Shown piece after piece: positions 22,507-34,985 of a DNA stretch of 64,000 nt (its first letter is position 1; each line of letters starts with the position of its first letter). A model generated the notes under the pieces. The model did no database searches. It saw nothing but the letters and a program-made list of their open reading frames with translations, and was not told the DNA's origin. Position numbers and translations under genes: made by a program. Source of the DNA: Bursaphelenchus xylophilus (Eukaryota > Nematoda > Chromadorea > Rhabditida > Aphelenchoididae); the NCBI GenBank assembly GCA_904066235.2, contig CAJFCV020000002.1, positions 4,340,001 through 4,404,000 on the forward strand, in the 5' to 3' direction.

Positions 22507-23987
22507 ATGACGATGTTTGACGCGGAAGCAATATTAAAATGGCGTTTCTTTTATCAAATATTTACTGTGACTACAATGACAATATCTTGTGCTTGTTGTA
22601 TTTTGGTTATATTTTTGTCGTACAGAGTTTACAAAGGAACAAAGCGTGAGTACACGTGGATCTTGGGATTCAATACGGTCATCGATCTGGGCTACTCGAT
22701 TGTCTTTGGATTCGTAACACCGGTGGGTTTAAGAAAACGATGTATTCTGTGACAGCGCGGCCTAGTGATTTTTAAGTGATATTTAAAGGATATTTAAGGG
22801 CCGACCTGGCCCAGCTCCTTGAGATTTTAATGTCCTGCCCGGCTCGGGGTGGCTAAAAACTATCGCTTCAACACAGCACATTGTTTTTATGATGTATCTT
22901 ACATTAGCCATAGTAGATCCACGCTTTCATGTATGCTAAGTGCTCTACCTTTATCAGTTTTCAGAATTCCCTTTTCACCTCCTCCTACCTCTACATTTCC
23001 ACAGAAAACCCATTCCTTCAGCAAGCCTCTCCTCCAACCATCGACATTTGCATTATGCTCGTTGTCTTCTTCTTACTTTACACCCCCGCAGTAAATGCCA
23101 TTCATTTTTGGTACCGTTACGATATCATGTGTAATCGGTCGATTTGGAAGAGAAAACGATACGCAATGACTTGCATCGGCTTCGGGATTTACACAGGATT
23201 ACATTGTTGGTGGTTTTATCATTGTTCTACAAGGAAGTCTAGTGAGACTGTGATGGATATAATTACGAATACCAGGTTCAAGAGCGATGTTCAAGCACAT
23301 ATTGGGGTTGATAAGGTAATGACCGTCGGCCAGAAATTTGAAATTGGTAAATTCCACTTAAACCAACCACTTATTGTTAGAGAAAGGGTGTCTATGTATA
23401 AAAACTGAGCCAGACACTGACCAAATAATTTTTTAGACTGTTCTTATTCACTTTAAAATATGTAAAAATGCTGGTTTTGCGTAATAGTAATCTCATCTTT
23501 TTTTGCAGAATCAAGCAGGTTACACCTTCTCCCAAATTCACTGTCAAGTTATGCTCTTCCTAGAATACGGAATGATCTGTTACTTTGGGCGAAGGATTAT
23601 CTCCAAGATGAATGAAATTTCGGGCCGAACAACCTACCACGCTCAAAGATACGTGGTCAAAGTCATGGTGCTCCAGGTAACAAAGCCATTGCTCTCAAAT
23701 ACCCAAATTTGCAGGCCGTCTACCCACTTCTCCTCTACTTTATCCCCCTTTTCGCTCTCATGTTCTTTATCCGCGCCGGAGAGTCGTTCGATCTGATCGG
23801 ATATGTCTGCGCAATGTCCGTGCAACTGTTTACTTTGCTCAGTGCCCTCTCAGTACTCGTCCTTATCCCGACATACCGTCGGACGTTGTTGGAGAGAGCG
23901 GTGAATTCAGATACAAATGAGACAAAGGTTTTCGGAGTTTCCGCGGTGGAAAATCTCTCTGAAAGAAATAATAATGTATTAATATAA
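22507..23987 (+). CDS. Serpentine chemoreceptor-like 7TM GPCR, copy 1
   Basis: Four exons, 22507-22722, 22965-23315, 23509-23676, 23715-23987, all split between codons; 335 residues. Seven hydrophobic segments can be traced, starting with FTVTTMTISCACCILVIFL and WILGFNTVIDLGYSIVFGF. TM3 ends AIHFWYRY, like the F-x-YRY of str/srd-type nematode receptors. TM7 runs into LVLIPTYRRTLL, a typical short cytoplasmic tail start. Placement in the nematode chemoreceptor superfamily (str/srd group) rests on these features; the exact family is not certain. It is arranged head-to-tail with a paralogue 250 bp downstream. Confidence 0.82.
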
Positions 23988-24235
23988 TAAAACGACTTTG
24001 AAAGTTTTTGTTTGGAACTGTAACTTGGCCATATATCAGACAGAAAGTTATCGGCCGGGTGCAATGTTTTTTACATGTTTTGTAACCTCCCTTCAACTAA
24101 AAATTCCAAAATTAATTGGCAAATTTCATCGTATGGCTTACGGCGTGGGCAGAAACACCTGTAAAATAATTGGCAATAATTTACTCAGTCATTTATGATA
24201 GATTACAAGTTTATTTTTCAACTTTCTAAAAACCG

Positions 24236-26134
24236 ATGAATTCAGTCTCTTCTATTCGACTGATTTTTAAAATCTATTGTGCTTCAACTGCGATCATATC
24301 GTTGGCGGCCTCCATCTTGGTAGTATTCATATCGTGTGTTATGTACAAAAAAGAGAAAAGAGAGTATACTTGGATCTTGGGGTTCAATACGTTCATCGAT
24401 TGCGGAATGTCATTATCGTTTGGCGTTGTAATGCCGGTGAGTAAAAAAACGGTCGTCTTCGAGGAAAGTTCTCAAAAGTTTGTTCAAGAAGACGTACCTA
24501 CAGTAAGACTGGACCTTGTTCAAATGCTGATTATATTCTGTAAATAGGCGTTATATAAAGGCGGGCGCACACTTGCGGGCGACCACTTTGCGGGCAGCCG
24601 ACATTTGCGCGTAGCCTGGAAGATTTGCGGGTAGCCGACATTTGCGGGCAACAGACACCTGATTGTGAGGGTAACAGGGTGGAGTTGGAAAAATTACTAT
24701 GATATTTTGGAAATTTGCCGACATTTGCGGGCAACCGGCACTTGAGGAAAACAAGGTGGAGGTGGAAAAAATGCTGTTGCCCACAAATGTTTCAGCTGCC
24801 CGCATATGTGACCCCCCAAATTTTGCCCGCAAAGTGGATGCCCGCAAGTGTCGCGACGCCTATATAAATTACTGGAAAATTCAACTGCAGACAAAATTCC
24901 AAAATTTTGGCCAAGTTTCCCAAAGCAGCAGCCGATATTTTCCCTACAGTGCAGCCAGCCTCTTGCAGAGGTCGCCTGCTCGTTGTCATAAAAATCAAAA
25001 CCCTCATTTTGGTCCTTTACTTTTCAACAAGCTCACACAATATTTACTCTCCAGTAAGCCGGAAAACCCACAATTTCAGGTCTCTCTTTTCACCGACATA
25101 AACTTCTACATTATGTCTGAAAACTCTTTCCTTGGAGACATCCCAATCGTCTTGTTCAATATTCTGGTGATTCTTTTTATCTTCTTCCTTCTCTTCGTCC
25201 CCTTCATCAACGCAATCCACTTCTGGTATCGCCATGATATGCTGTGCACTGGGAATACCTGGAATCGCCGTCGTTACGGCCTGACATGTCTTGGATTTGC
25301 TGTCTACACTGGCTTACATTGTATTTTATTTTACATTTGTGGCACAGAAGAGACAACAGCGACTGTTGTAGATATTGTGTTAAACACGGTCGTTTCTTCA
25401 GACGTCAAGCGACATTTGGTGATTAAAAAGGCATGTGTTCATAAGTCTTGTTTCAATTTTGGTTTTCCTTTTCAGGACCAACTTCTTTTCTCCATCACCC
25501 AAATGCACTGTCTATTCATGTTTTCCATGGCATACGGAGCAATGCTGTACTTTGGAAGACGAATTATTTCCAAGATGAGAGAAAATACGGGGATTACAAC
25601 TCATGCCGCCCAAAAATATGTTGTCAATGTGATGATCTTGCAGGTAAGAGTACTCCGTGTTGGCAAAACACGCTTTGACCAACAGCTTTGTTTCTTTCGA
25701 TTTTTGTCTGGCCGGCCCTCCTAATTTTACGTGCTATCTCAAAAAATGTCTCTAAATTTCGGCTGCGGTTCGAAATTACTAGCTAAAATTTTCAGGGATT
25801 TATTTTAAGACTATCTAAAGAAAACCCACAAAGTCTGAAGCAAATCGCACAATTTGAAGCAAAAAATTTTCAGGCAATTTACCCGCTGATTCTCTACTTT
25901 ATCCCGGTTTTTGGCCTACTGTACTCAATCATTTCGCGGAAGCCCTACGATTCAATCGGATATGTTGTTTCGATGTCAAACCAGCTTTTCACATTGCTGA
26001 GTACACTGTCGATTTTACTTTTTATCCCTGCGTATCGAAAAACAATCAGGAATCTTATTTGGGATCCAGTAACAAGTTCGATTAAACAGGAGCCAACGAC
26101 CGGAACTACAGGCGAAATTCATTTCGTTAGTTGA
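24236..26134 (+). CDS. Serpentine chemoreceptor-like 7TM GPCR, copy 2
   Basis: Exons 24236-24436, 25080-25430, 25476-25643, 25874-26134; 326 residues. Exons 2 and 3 have exactly the lengths of those in copy 1 (351 and 168 nt), and the protein aligns throughout: KREYTWILGFNTFIDCGMS, NAIHFWYRHDM, LYFGRRIISKM and FIPAYRKTI. The donor of intron 2 is AAG|GCATGT, a GC-AG intron where copy 1 has GTAATG. That 45-nt intron is a multiple of three and free of stops, so retention would insert 15 residues. Intron 1 (643 bp) contains a hAT-like MITE. Confidence 0.83.
24560..24860. mobile_element. hAT-like MITE, 8-bp TSD TATATAAA
   Basis: Inverted ends (left GGCGGGCGCACACTTGCGGG; right, reversed, GGCGTCGCGACACTTGCGGG) are flanked by exact TATATAAA copies at 24552-24559 and 24861-24868. 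The inside is made of degenerate repeats of a unit like CGACATTTGCGGGCAGC. It lies in intron 1 of chemoreceptor copy 2. Confidence 0.83.
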
Positions 26135-29100
26135 AGTAATTATATCTAGAAAAGCAGGCAGACAACAACGTGTTTAAAAAATTACAAGTGTGCATAACAT
26201 TCGATCTCAAGGATTTAAAATTGAGGTCAAATTTTACGTGATTATTTCAAAAAAAATATGAAATAAAAGTGTTATTTAGCCTTGAAACGTGATAAAAATG
26301 ATCGTACATGTCGTGTTTAATCTTTTTAGCAACTATTATGCGTGTCATTACACAATAACGCGCCTTTTTTGACCTTCTTTCATCCCCATCTACTACAATA
26401 AAATTTCCGTTTTTAGTGGGATCGCAAATTTCAAATTGACTAAAATCTATGTTTCCCGGTTTCTAAATCATTCCTGATCTTCTAGTAATTTTCTACAGTT
26501 TTTTCTTTGAAATCTTTAGGATTACATTTCCTTTAAGCCCATAGTCCCACCACGAAAAATCCGAATGCCAAAATTCTTGGCATTCCATGAAACCCCAAAA
26601 AATGGGAATATTTTTTGAGCGAACACTCGATTTTGCTTGTTATAAACAACGTCCATGTGATTTCAAAGTTCTTTGTGCTGCTCGATTATAAACGTGGTCT
26701 TCTGTTGGGTTAAAATCAAGTGATGGTTCTTTGAATTCTGGGGCGATTTGGGAATCGCTGAACGTTTGGAAAGTGTTTTGTGGGAGTCGTGGAGTGACTG
26801 GAAAGCGGTTACAAGTAATTTTAAATTGTTTTTGTTTTGGTTTTCTCTATTTTTAGTTTATTTTAGAGGTTTTGGATATTACTTTAGATATTTTTTGCTG
26901 TTTTAGGGTAAAATACGTTAAGGTTTAATCCATTCTCTATATAAGGTGCTCTGTAAATCCTCCTATGATGTTTAGAAGCCTAAATAGTTAGAATGTTACG
27001 TTATTTTGGCTTGGGTTATCGAAGACTGCCTAAAGTAATATCCAAAACAGCCTAAAATAAGGTGGAACGTCCGAATACGTAAACAAAAACGATTTCATAC
27101 GTTACTAGTCTCTTCTTATTCAATTGTTTAGTCTCGTGAAGCGTTTTCCAACCGTTCCAAAACGTTATATCAATCGCAGAATTCAATTAACTGGATCAAT
27201 TGTTATTTCTGGCTAAATAACGTAATATTTGGGTTATTTTGGCTTCGAAACTTGATGGAGGGCTTTCTACAGCCCACTGAGATTGTTTACCACCTGTTTA
27301 CTCTTTTTCCATCCCATTTTTCTTTTTTTTTACCAGAAAAACGTATTTCTCCCCACCGTTTTGATAAACAACCATGAAAATATAACGAATTCACAGTGAT
27401 AAGTGAAATTTCTGTGTTTACAGCGCGTTGTGGAAGGCCGTTTTATCTCGGTTTTTGTGTTGGGGCAAGGAGAAAAATTTTTTTTTTCGCATGTGACAGT
27501 TGGTTGGAAGAGGGTCCGGTCCGCATGTTTCTCGCGTTCCTATCAACCCCTTCTGTTCGTTCCCAATGAGTTTTTGCCTTCACTTCCCTGTTTTAAGATG
27601 TTCCACTGACGTTCGAGCAGGGCTGGGAATTCAGGGCCATCTCATAGTTAATATAATTTTAGGTAGTTTTTGATGAATTAATGTTGATTTTTGATGGTTT
27701 AACGCTCGGTGGATCAAAGATGAGGCTGATTATTGTAACTTTATGCATAGCTGACAATCTTTTGAGCAAAAGTCGGACCAAATTAACGTTACTTATCTCA
27801 TGGATAATATAATTTTTTGGATATTTTTAGGCGGGTTTATTTAATTTTTGGTTTTCAAAAAGGCCATAAAAAAGTTCTAGGACCGTTAAATAATATTTAT
27901 ACAGAATTTTGAGTTGATTGAGCATTGAATTGGCTAAAATCTGGGTCACCACCTCATGGGTAATATAAAAAGCGATGATCTCCTTTCAGAAAAGTGTCAA
28001 TGCTTAGGAAAAACTGCGAAAATTGTAGTCTATTGCATTTGGATGCTCTTTAAATTCAATTAGGGCTTCAAAGCACATCAAATCATTCTATTTTCACACT
28101 TTATTTATGGTATAAGTACCCTAGAACTATTAAGAATCAAAACTCGAACCAATGAATCACTAGGTTCAGTGATTTTGTTGTAGAACACAAAGAGCTTGAC
28201 TGTTTACTGTTTAGCCCTTCAGATGGGAGAGCATTTCTCCCCCAATGAAATGAACTTTTTCGAACGAAAAACAGAAAAAACGGGCGAAAGGAATGGAAAA
28301 GAAAGAATATATAGTTGTGGGGGTCCGGAAGATGTCTTTTTGTCTCGATCCACTGGAATTAAGTCTGGATTTGACAAATTCTACGTGGATTCCGTGGATT
28401 TGATGTCTTTGTGGCATAGAATTGGAAGGTTTTTATCAGATTTTAAGCCATTTTTGCATTTTGCAAGCTAATTTTTTTGTCTCTGATCTTCCCAAAAAAC
28501 AAATTAGACTACAAATGATGTGTTTTGCAACTCTATGAATCATCTTTTTTATAATCAGAATGGCCGTGTTTTGTAAAAACCCTTCCTGATCTCACGGAAC
28601 ATCCCAAAAACTGCGTAGAAAAAGAGAGACGTTCGGAAAAGTCCTCGTCTGTCCTTGGCCATGCTTTCTCCCAACAAAAAGACCTCTCTCCTGAACTCTT
28701 TAAATCACAGGATTTTCACGTTCCATGGGTTTTGTTATAATGCTGGCCCGAGGAAAAGAAGCTTTAGGTACTTTTAGTGGGTCAAATAAGTGCAGGATGG
28801 ATGTTTAGGAGCTCTATGTTATTTTCACTGGATTAGAGCGCTCAAAAGCGATAAATTAAAGTGCAGATGGGCCATTAAACATCTGACAAAATAGGTGATA
28901 AACAATCTCCACGTGGTGAGGTTGATTTTTAGGAAGAATTTTATACGGATTTCTTGATTTTTCTAAAGTTTAGACTGATTTGGAATAAAAAATATGATTT
29001 TAAATTTTTTTGACGTCTAAAATAACTTTATTTTAACCAAAGTTGGATAAAAAATATTATAAATGATGTTCGTATGTGAATCGTGACCAAGGACAACATA

Positions 29101-29280
29101 TTCCCGCTCCTCTTATCACTTCAACTTGTGAATCCGTAAACAACTTTTCATTTCTCATTTTCTACGCGAAATCTGATGTTTTTTACTTGAAGTTGTTCCA
29201 AAAAAAAAATAATTTTTTTTCCAGCTTTCCTCAGGGCCGCATTGGGGTGATCACCGTCCAAGAAACTTCGTAGCCATTAA
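26135..29280. other. Intergenic, no convincing gene
   Basis: About 3.1 kb of AT-rich DNA between the chemoreceptors and the aspartate/glutamate carrier. ORFs at 27403 and 28196 lack domains and plausible splice partners. A TTTTTTTTCCAG at about 29215-29224, upstream of the carrier ATG, may be a trans-splice acceptor. Confidence 0.5.
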
Positions 29281-32200
29281 ATGGACACTGCCGTCAGGAA
29301 TGAAGTCGCCTCGAAGGAAGTTCGCCGCTCATTTTTTGAGGATCTGAGGCGAAAGGTAGGGTAAAACTGTTTTTTTTTTGAGGAGAAACATGAAGTTTTG
29401 GGCTAAAAGAAAAGCTTTATATTATACCCAAAAAATGCATAGAATTTTTTGGGGGTAAGCGAAAAAATATCGTCCAAGACACTTTTTGAATTTGTCTTCT
29501 GGAAGAGTTAGTGCCTAAACTTACCTTTTTTTGTATGATTTATGACAAAATTTTGATGAATTTGGATTTAAAATCATTTTTTTAAGTAAATTTTTTACCC
29601 TGACCACGCTATTAATTTAATTTTGAAGTTGTAAAGCCTAATATATGAATTTCGTCCAAAATTTTTTACTTACTTTACCCTTCCAGATGTTCCAATGGCC
29701 AATTCGCGAAGCTCAATGTGAATACACCAGTCTGCAGAATATCCCCCGCGCCAATTTCGACAAGCTCAAAGAGGTCTTCCACGCCTATGCATCGGTGGAA
29801 AAGAATGGAAAAAAGCATATGACGGACACGGATTTCATCCGAAGATATCTGGGCTTGTATACGGAGGATAATTACAACAAAGAAACCGTCCGATTGCTCG
29901 CCAGTGCCGCCGATACGTCCAAGGATGGCCTAATCTCGTTCGAGGAGTTCTGCGCCTTCGAGGCAACTCTTTGTGCGTAAGTTTTTTGGAGTTTTATATT
30001 GGTTTAGTTAACGAGGGGGACGTTTTGTAAAAAAATTGGGATTGATGGCTAAAGTAGAGGTGGCAATCGGGCCGGCCCAGGGCTTTTTCAAATTTGCTCA
30101 GGCCCGGCCCGATGAAAGCCCAGGCCGGCCCGGCCCGGTTTGGCCCGCTAATACAGAAAAGTTGGATAAAAGTCTTTGCACTTTCTACTGGAAGTTCTTA
30201 TGCTTTCCAGAAGGTTTTTACGTGTGTCTACGCGAAATTAAAAAGTCTAGTCGGATGACTGGAACATCCGTACAGGTAGCTAAAACCTAGCCAAAAAGTT
30301 GGATTATGTTGAATTTTTTAATACTACAGGAAGTTAGCTATATAAAGGTATGGACGTTATAAGGTACATGGTTAACAAAAAACTGTTTAAACACTTTCAT
30401 TTACATCAAGGAATCAAAATTACAGTGAAATTTTTAAATTTATCATAAAAAAATTCGAAGATTTTTGCCTGACCCTTGCATATTTGGGTGGGATTTTACA
30501 TATACATAATAAGTTACATATATATATACATAATTTTAAAAGGTAGTAAGACAGCGTGTAAGTCAAAAAAAGGTTTAATCTAATTTCCATCCATTCTACA
30601 AAGCATTTGTGCTTTATTTTGCTGGTTAGCATTAAAAATTTTTTACTTATCTACCTTCCGGGCAGGGCCGGGCCGAAAGTGTCGGCCCGGCCCGCGGGCC
30701 GAAGCGGTCAGGCCGGCCCAGGGCTTTTTCAAATCTGCTCAGGCCCGGCCCGGCCCAGCCCGATTGCCACCTCTAGGCTAAAGTGATATGAAGTGGATGA
30801 GGAAAAGCTTGTATAAGATGTGAATGTTTACAGTAGTAATTATTATCCAGAATCAGAGGAAATTTTGCCTGATTTTTTTCGGATTTGAGGCATCTTACCT
30901 TGTTTTAGATCTTAAAAAATTAAGAATTGGATAAAATTGGTAATGAAATTGCGAACAAGTAAAATATATGACGTATTAATAAAACATGGTCTAAACTATA
31001 TGAATTTCAGTCCCGACGCCCTGTACCTAACGGCCTTTGACATCTTTGACAACAATGCCAACGAGTCCATCAATGCCGAAGAATTCGAAAAAGTCATCAG
31101 ACACACCACTCCCCTCCAGGAAATGGACTTCGACTTTAACAGCGAGTTCATCAAGAAGTATTTTGGAGCGTGAGTTGAACTTTATTTTGAGTTATTTTTG
31201 AAAAGTTTAGGATTTTTTTTGGGTTGAAGTCAAGAGTAATATAAAATTGATGGTATTGTATAAAAATAATGGATTGTTTTTAGAAACAAGAAGCGTCAGA
31301 TTGGATACCATGCATTCTGTCAATTGCTCCATGATTTCTACGAAGAACAAGGTCTTCAAGCCTTCAAAAAGTAAGTTTTGGCCGATTTTTTTTTGGGTTT
31401 TGATAGGCGTTTTTACTAAATTTTTATTTTTTTAGATTTGACAAATCCGGCGATGGCAGCATCTCTGCCTCCGATTTCTACACCATCATGACCTCAGTAA
31501 AGTCCCATTTACTCACCGAATTCGTCAGAAACAACTTGATTTCGATCGCCGGCGGCAATTCCAGCGCCCATTCGGTCCGTTTCCCCTTTTATCAGGCCAT
31601 GAATTCGCTCCTGAACAAGATCGAGCTCATCAAACGCGTCTACATTTCGATTGCTCGTGGAAATTTGGACCTAAAAGTGACGAAGGAGGAGTTCCTTCAG
31701 GCCGCACAATGCTACGCACAGATCACTCCGTATGAAGTGGAGATCCTTTTCCATATCGCGGAAATGGCCCATCCCGGCACCAGAGTGGTCGGCATGGAAG
31801 ATCTGGAAAGAATCGACCCGGACAGGCTCAAGAGAGTCACTTATATGACGAGGCTCACCAATTTCAAAGCAGTCCACACCAAGGAAGAAAGGGGTCTCGG
31901 AACCGCGATTTTGGAAAGCGCCTACAGATTCACGTTGGGGTCGGTGGCCGGCGCATGCGGAGCGACCGCAGTGTACCCAATCGACTTGGTCAAAACTAGA
32001 ATGCAGAATCAGAGAACCGGCAGTGTGATCGGGGAGGTCATGTACAAGAATAGTTGGGATTGCTTCAAAAAAGTCGTCAAGTTTGAAGGTAAGGAGGGGG
32101 TCAATGAAGGAAATTTTATTATTAGTATTATTAATTATAAATTTGGGGCTTTTCTCGCAATTTTTACGCTAGTAACCACACTAAATTTCTTGACCATCAA

Positions 32201-33583
32201 GTTATATATTGTGTTAGATGGACCTGAAATTTTTCGGGGTTCAGGCATAAAATGATATTTTTCTAGGTGTCCTCGGTCTCTACCGTGGTCTTCTCCCTCA
32301 AATCATTGGCGTCGCCCCAGAAAAGGCCATAAAATTGACGATGAATGACTTGGTCCGTGATAAACTATCGAAGGACGGAAGAATCCCGCTTTGGGGAGAA
32401 ATCCTGGCCGGTGGATGTGCCGGAGCTTCTCAAGTCGTCTTCACAAATCCATTGGAGATTGTGAAAATTCGATTGCAAGTTGCGGGAGAGATTCAAGGAG
32501 GCCATGTAAGTTGATTTTACATTTTATTGTATTTGATCTAGGGTAGTATCCAAATTTTGTCCGGAATATAAGGTATATATGAAAGTTTATGTATGCTTTT
32601 CTTTCAGAAGATTGGAGTGTTCCATGTGATCAAAGAGCTCGGCTTGTTAGGTCTGTATCGAGGAGCGAGGGCCTGTTTCCTCCGAGATATCCCCTTCTCC
32701 GCCATTTATTTCCCCGTCTACGCGCATGCCAAGAAGAACACCGCCGATGAGCGAGGTCTCAACGGCCCAGGATCGCTTTTCTGCTCTGCGTTCATTGCCG
32801 GTGTCCCAGCCGCAGCTCTAGTGACCCCGGCCGATGTGATCAAAACAAGACTTCAAGTGGCAGCAAGGGCTGGTCAAACTACGTATGATGGAGTCTTTGA
32901 TTGCTTCAGAAAGGTGAGGAGTGGAGGATAGATGTAGCTGGAAATTATTTGAGGGAATTGTGGGAGGTTTTAGAGGAAATTGGACGTTTGAGGGCATTTT
33001 TTGGATTTTTTTGAGATGATATTGTAGTATAAGATGTTTTGGGCTATGACTCAAAATCTGGCTGGTTGAATTCGATGAAACATCGAAGAGATTCAGATTA
33101 GAGGCTTCTAAGGAGCGGGTGAAAGTTTAAAAGTTTTCGAAAAATTGTTTGGAAATTTTGATGGGTTTTTGGAAGTAAGTAAATCGAATTTTTGGCAAAG
33201 TATTCCCTAATAATCTTTGTTTTGGCTTATATATTTTAGTGTTTCATCGTTTTATTAACTTTCTTAATTATAAATATTTTTAGGTAACGAAAGAAGAAGG
33301 TCATTCGGCCCTCTGGAAGGGCACCGCGGCCCGTGTCTGCCGTTCCTCCCCTCAATTCGCAGTCACTCTCCTCACCTACGAACTGCTCCAACGACTATTC
33401 TACGTTGATTTCGGAGGTACCCGTCCCGCCGGATCCGAGGTCTCGGCCCCTCAAAGTGTTGTGGACCGGGCCTCGGTGAACCCTGATCATGTTGGAGGCT
33501 ACAGACTCGCGGCAGCCACTTTCAGTGGCATCGAACACAAATTCGGACTCTTCCTCCCGAAATTTGAGGTCACCAAGAAATAA
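29281..33583 (+). CDS. Mitochondrial aspartate/glutamate carrier (aralar/citrin, SLC25A12/13)
   Basis: Eight exons: 29281-29355, 29687-29976, 31011-31169, 31284-31370, 31436-32088, 32267-32505, 32608-32913, 33284-33583. All phases close, giving 702 residues; mammalian orthologues are about 675. The N-terminal half carries EF-hand loops, for example [26 protein letters not shown] and [13 protein letters not shown]. The C-terminal half has three mitochondrial-carrier repeats with their signatures: [18 protein letters not shown] and TPADVIKTR. The protein sits in the inner mitochondrial membrane and exchanges aspartate for glutamate under cytosolic calcium control, feeding the malate-aspartate shuttle. 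Intron 2 (1.03 kb) holds a hAT-like MITE. Exon 5 has an ORF running on past its donor at 32089; homology ([18 protein letters not shown]) supports splicing there. Confidence 0.94.
30055..30775. mobile_element. hAT-like MITE, 8-bp TSD GGCTAAAG
   Basis: Perfect 18-bp terminal inverted repeats (TAGAGGTGGCAATCGGGC) are flanked by exact GGCTAAAG duplications at 30047-30054 and 30776-30783. Subterminal regions are GGCCC/GGGCC-rich arrays that also form a long inverted repeat (both carry a GGGCTTTTTCAAAT-TGCTCAGG block, in direct orientation). The centre is AT-rich. No transposase is seen. It lies in intron 2 of the carrier gene. Confidence 0.92.
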
Positions 33584-33803
33584 GAAGCGGCCAAATGGAA
33601 GCAAACGGGCCAGAGAAATGGTCCAAGGAATTAGGCTCAACGTCTAGGCTTAGCATTTTAATTATTTTCCCAATTTCCCAAGCCCTCTTATATTGTGTAC
33701 AATTTGTAGCGAATACTCTCAAGTGTCTTAAAATTTCTAAAAACTGCTATGAATTTTATAGTGATCTGGATTACTGTAACTGATTTTTTTGGTCTTACTC
33801 TAA

Positions 33804-34562
33804 CAAGGGAAGTCACTTAAGTCACGGATCGATTTTTAAAAACGACTGTTACTGCGATGGGGAAGGTAGGACGGAGATATCAAATCTGAAAACCGCTACC
33901 TCCACCGGCCTCTGGGAGCCGAGATAATCGACCAAAAAGGTTTGACCAAAAAAAGTTGCTCCGAATAGTCCTCTCTTCCGAAAGAAGGAGGGCAGAGAAC
34001 CGAATGGTCCGGTGGTCTGGAAGCGCGCTTCCGGGCCTTGGCCTTTTCAGGTTCGAATCCGCATGGGCCAAATAATTTTTTAAACTTTTCCTGTAATCCA
34101 GTAAATTTACGGGTAAGATAAAATTTTTGATTTTTTGCATATTTTACGAAATTTCAGAGTAATAATTTGAACGCGAATTTCAAACCATTTGAACTTTCCA
34201 GGTTGAAAATTTACCATAAAATAGGCATAAAATCTAAAAATAAATTGCTAGTAAATTTACTGGATTACATCAACTGTTTTATAAATTTTTCACAAGCTCG
34301 AGACCCGCGCGGATTCGAACCTGAAAAGGTTAAGGCCCGGAAGCGCGCTTCCAGACCACCGGACCATTTGGTTCGCTGACTTTTCCTCTTTCGGAAGGAA
34401 GAAATGTTCGGACGAATTTGGTCAAACTTTTTGGTCGATTATCTCGGCTCCCAGAGGCCGGTGGAGGTAGCGGTTTTCAGATTTGGTATCTCCGTCCTAC
34501 CCTCCCCATCGCTGTAACAGTCGTTTTACAAAATCGATCCGTGATTTAAGTGACTTCCCTTG
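33804..34562. mobile_element. Foldback element with long arms and TAA target duplication
   Basis: Arms of about 270 bp (33804-34075 and 34297-34562) are inverted copies at high identity, so the transcript would fold into a long hairpin. Termini are CAAGGGAAG/CTTCCCTTG, flanked by TAA on both sides (33801-33803, 34563-34565). The first six terminal bases match the element at 3444. Each arm carries a tRNA-like block. No coding capacity is seen. Confidence 0.88.
34006..34070 (+). other. tRNA-derived block in the left arm (copy in right arm at about 34309-34370, minus)
   Basis: The block contains GGTGGTCTGGAAGCGCGC (A-box-like) and a consensus B box GGTTCGAATCC at tRNA spacing. The acceptor stem is imperfect. 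It is probably tRNA-derived and could act as an internal Pol III promoter; not called as a functional tRNA. Confidence 0.55.
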
Positions 34563-34985
34563 TAAGTTGCAGGACCAGCTGCTGGTCTTGCTCTAATTTA
34601 CAGTACTTTTTAGACAAGTAATGGTAGTTGTTCATAGTAATTTGGTGATAGATTGTTAACGGACTACTGTAACAAAAAATTATTTTAATTTGTTTGTCTT
34701 ACTGTAATTTTTTGAATTTTTGAAAACTTTTTTTGTCTTACGGTACGACTGCTATTATGTCTTTGAATTACAGTACGGATCACATGTCATACTGTAATTT
34801 GAAGTTCTGTTTTTTGTCTCCAGTGCAGTTTTTGGGCCCTCCCAAAACAAATCCCCAAATTTGAGTGCACTTTAATGTTAGGCCCATTGTTGAAAGCGAA
34901 TGCCCCCGAGGCATTGCCCATTCACACTTTTCAAAGCGAGTATTACCATCTAATTTGATAATTGATAAAAAAGAAAATAAAAAAT

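Noticed and set aside
32089..32255. Carrier exon 5 extended past 32088
   Set aside because: The open frame continues into the intron by chance; splicing at 32089 to 32267 restores the carrier motif and phase.
34006..34070. Functional tRNA gene in the foldback arm
   Set aside because: A and B boxes are present but acceptor and anticodon stems do not pair properly, and the block is duplicated in both arms of a transposon.
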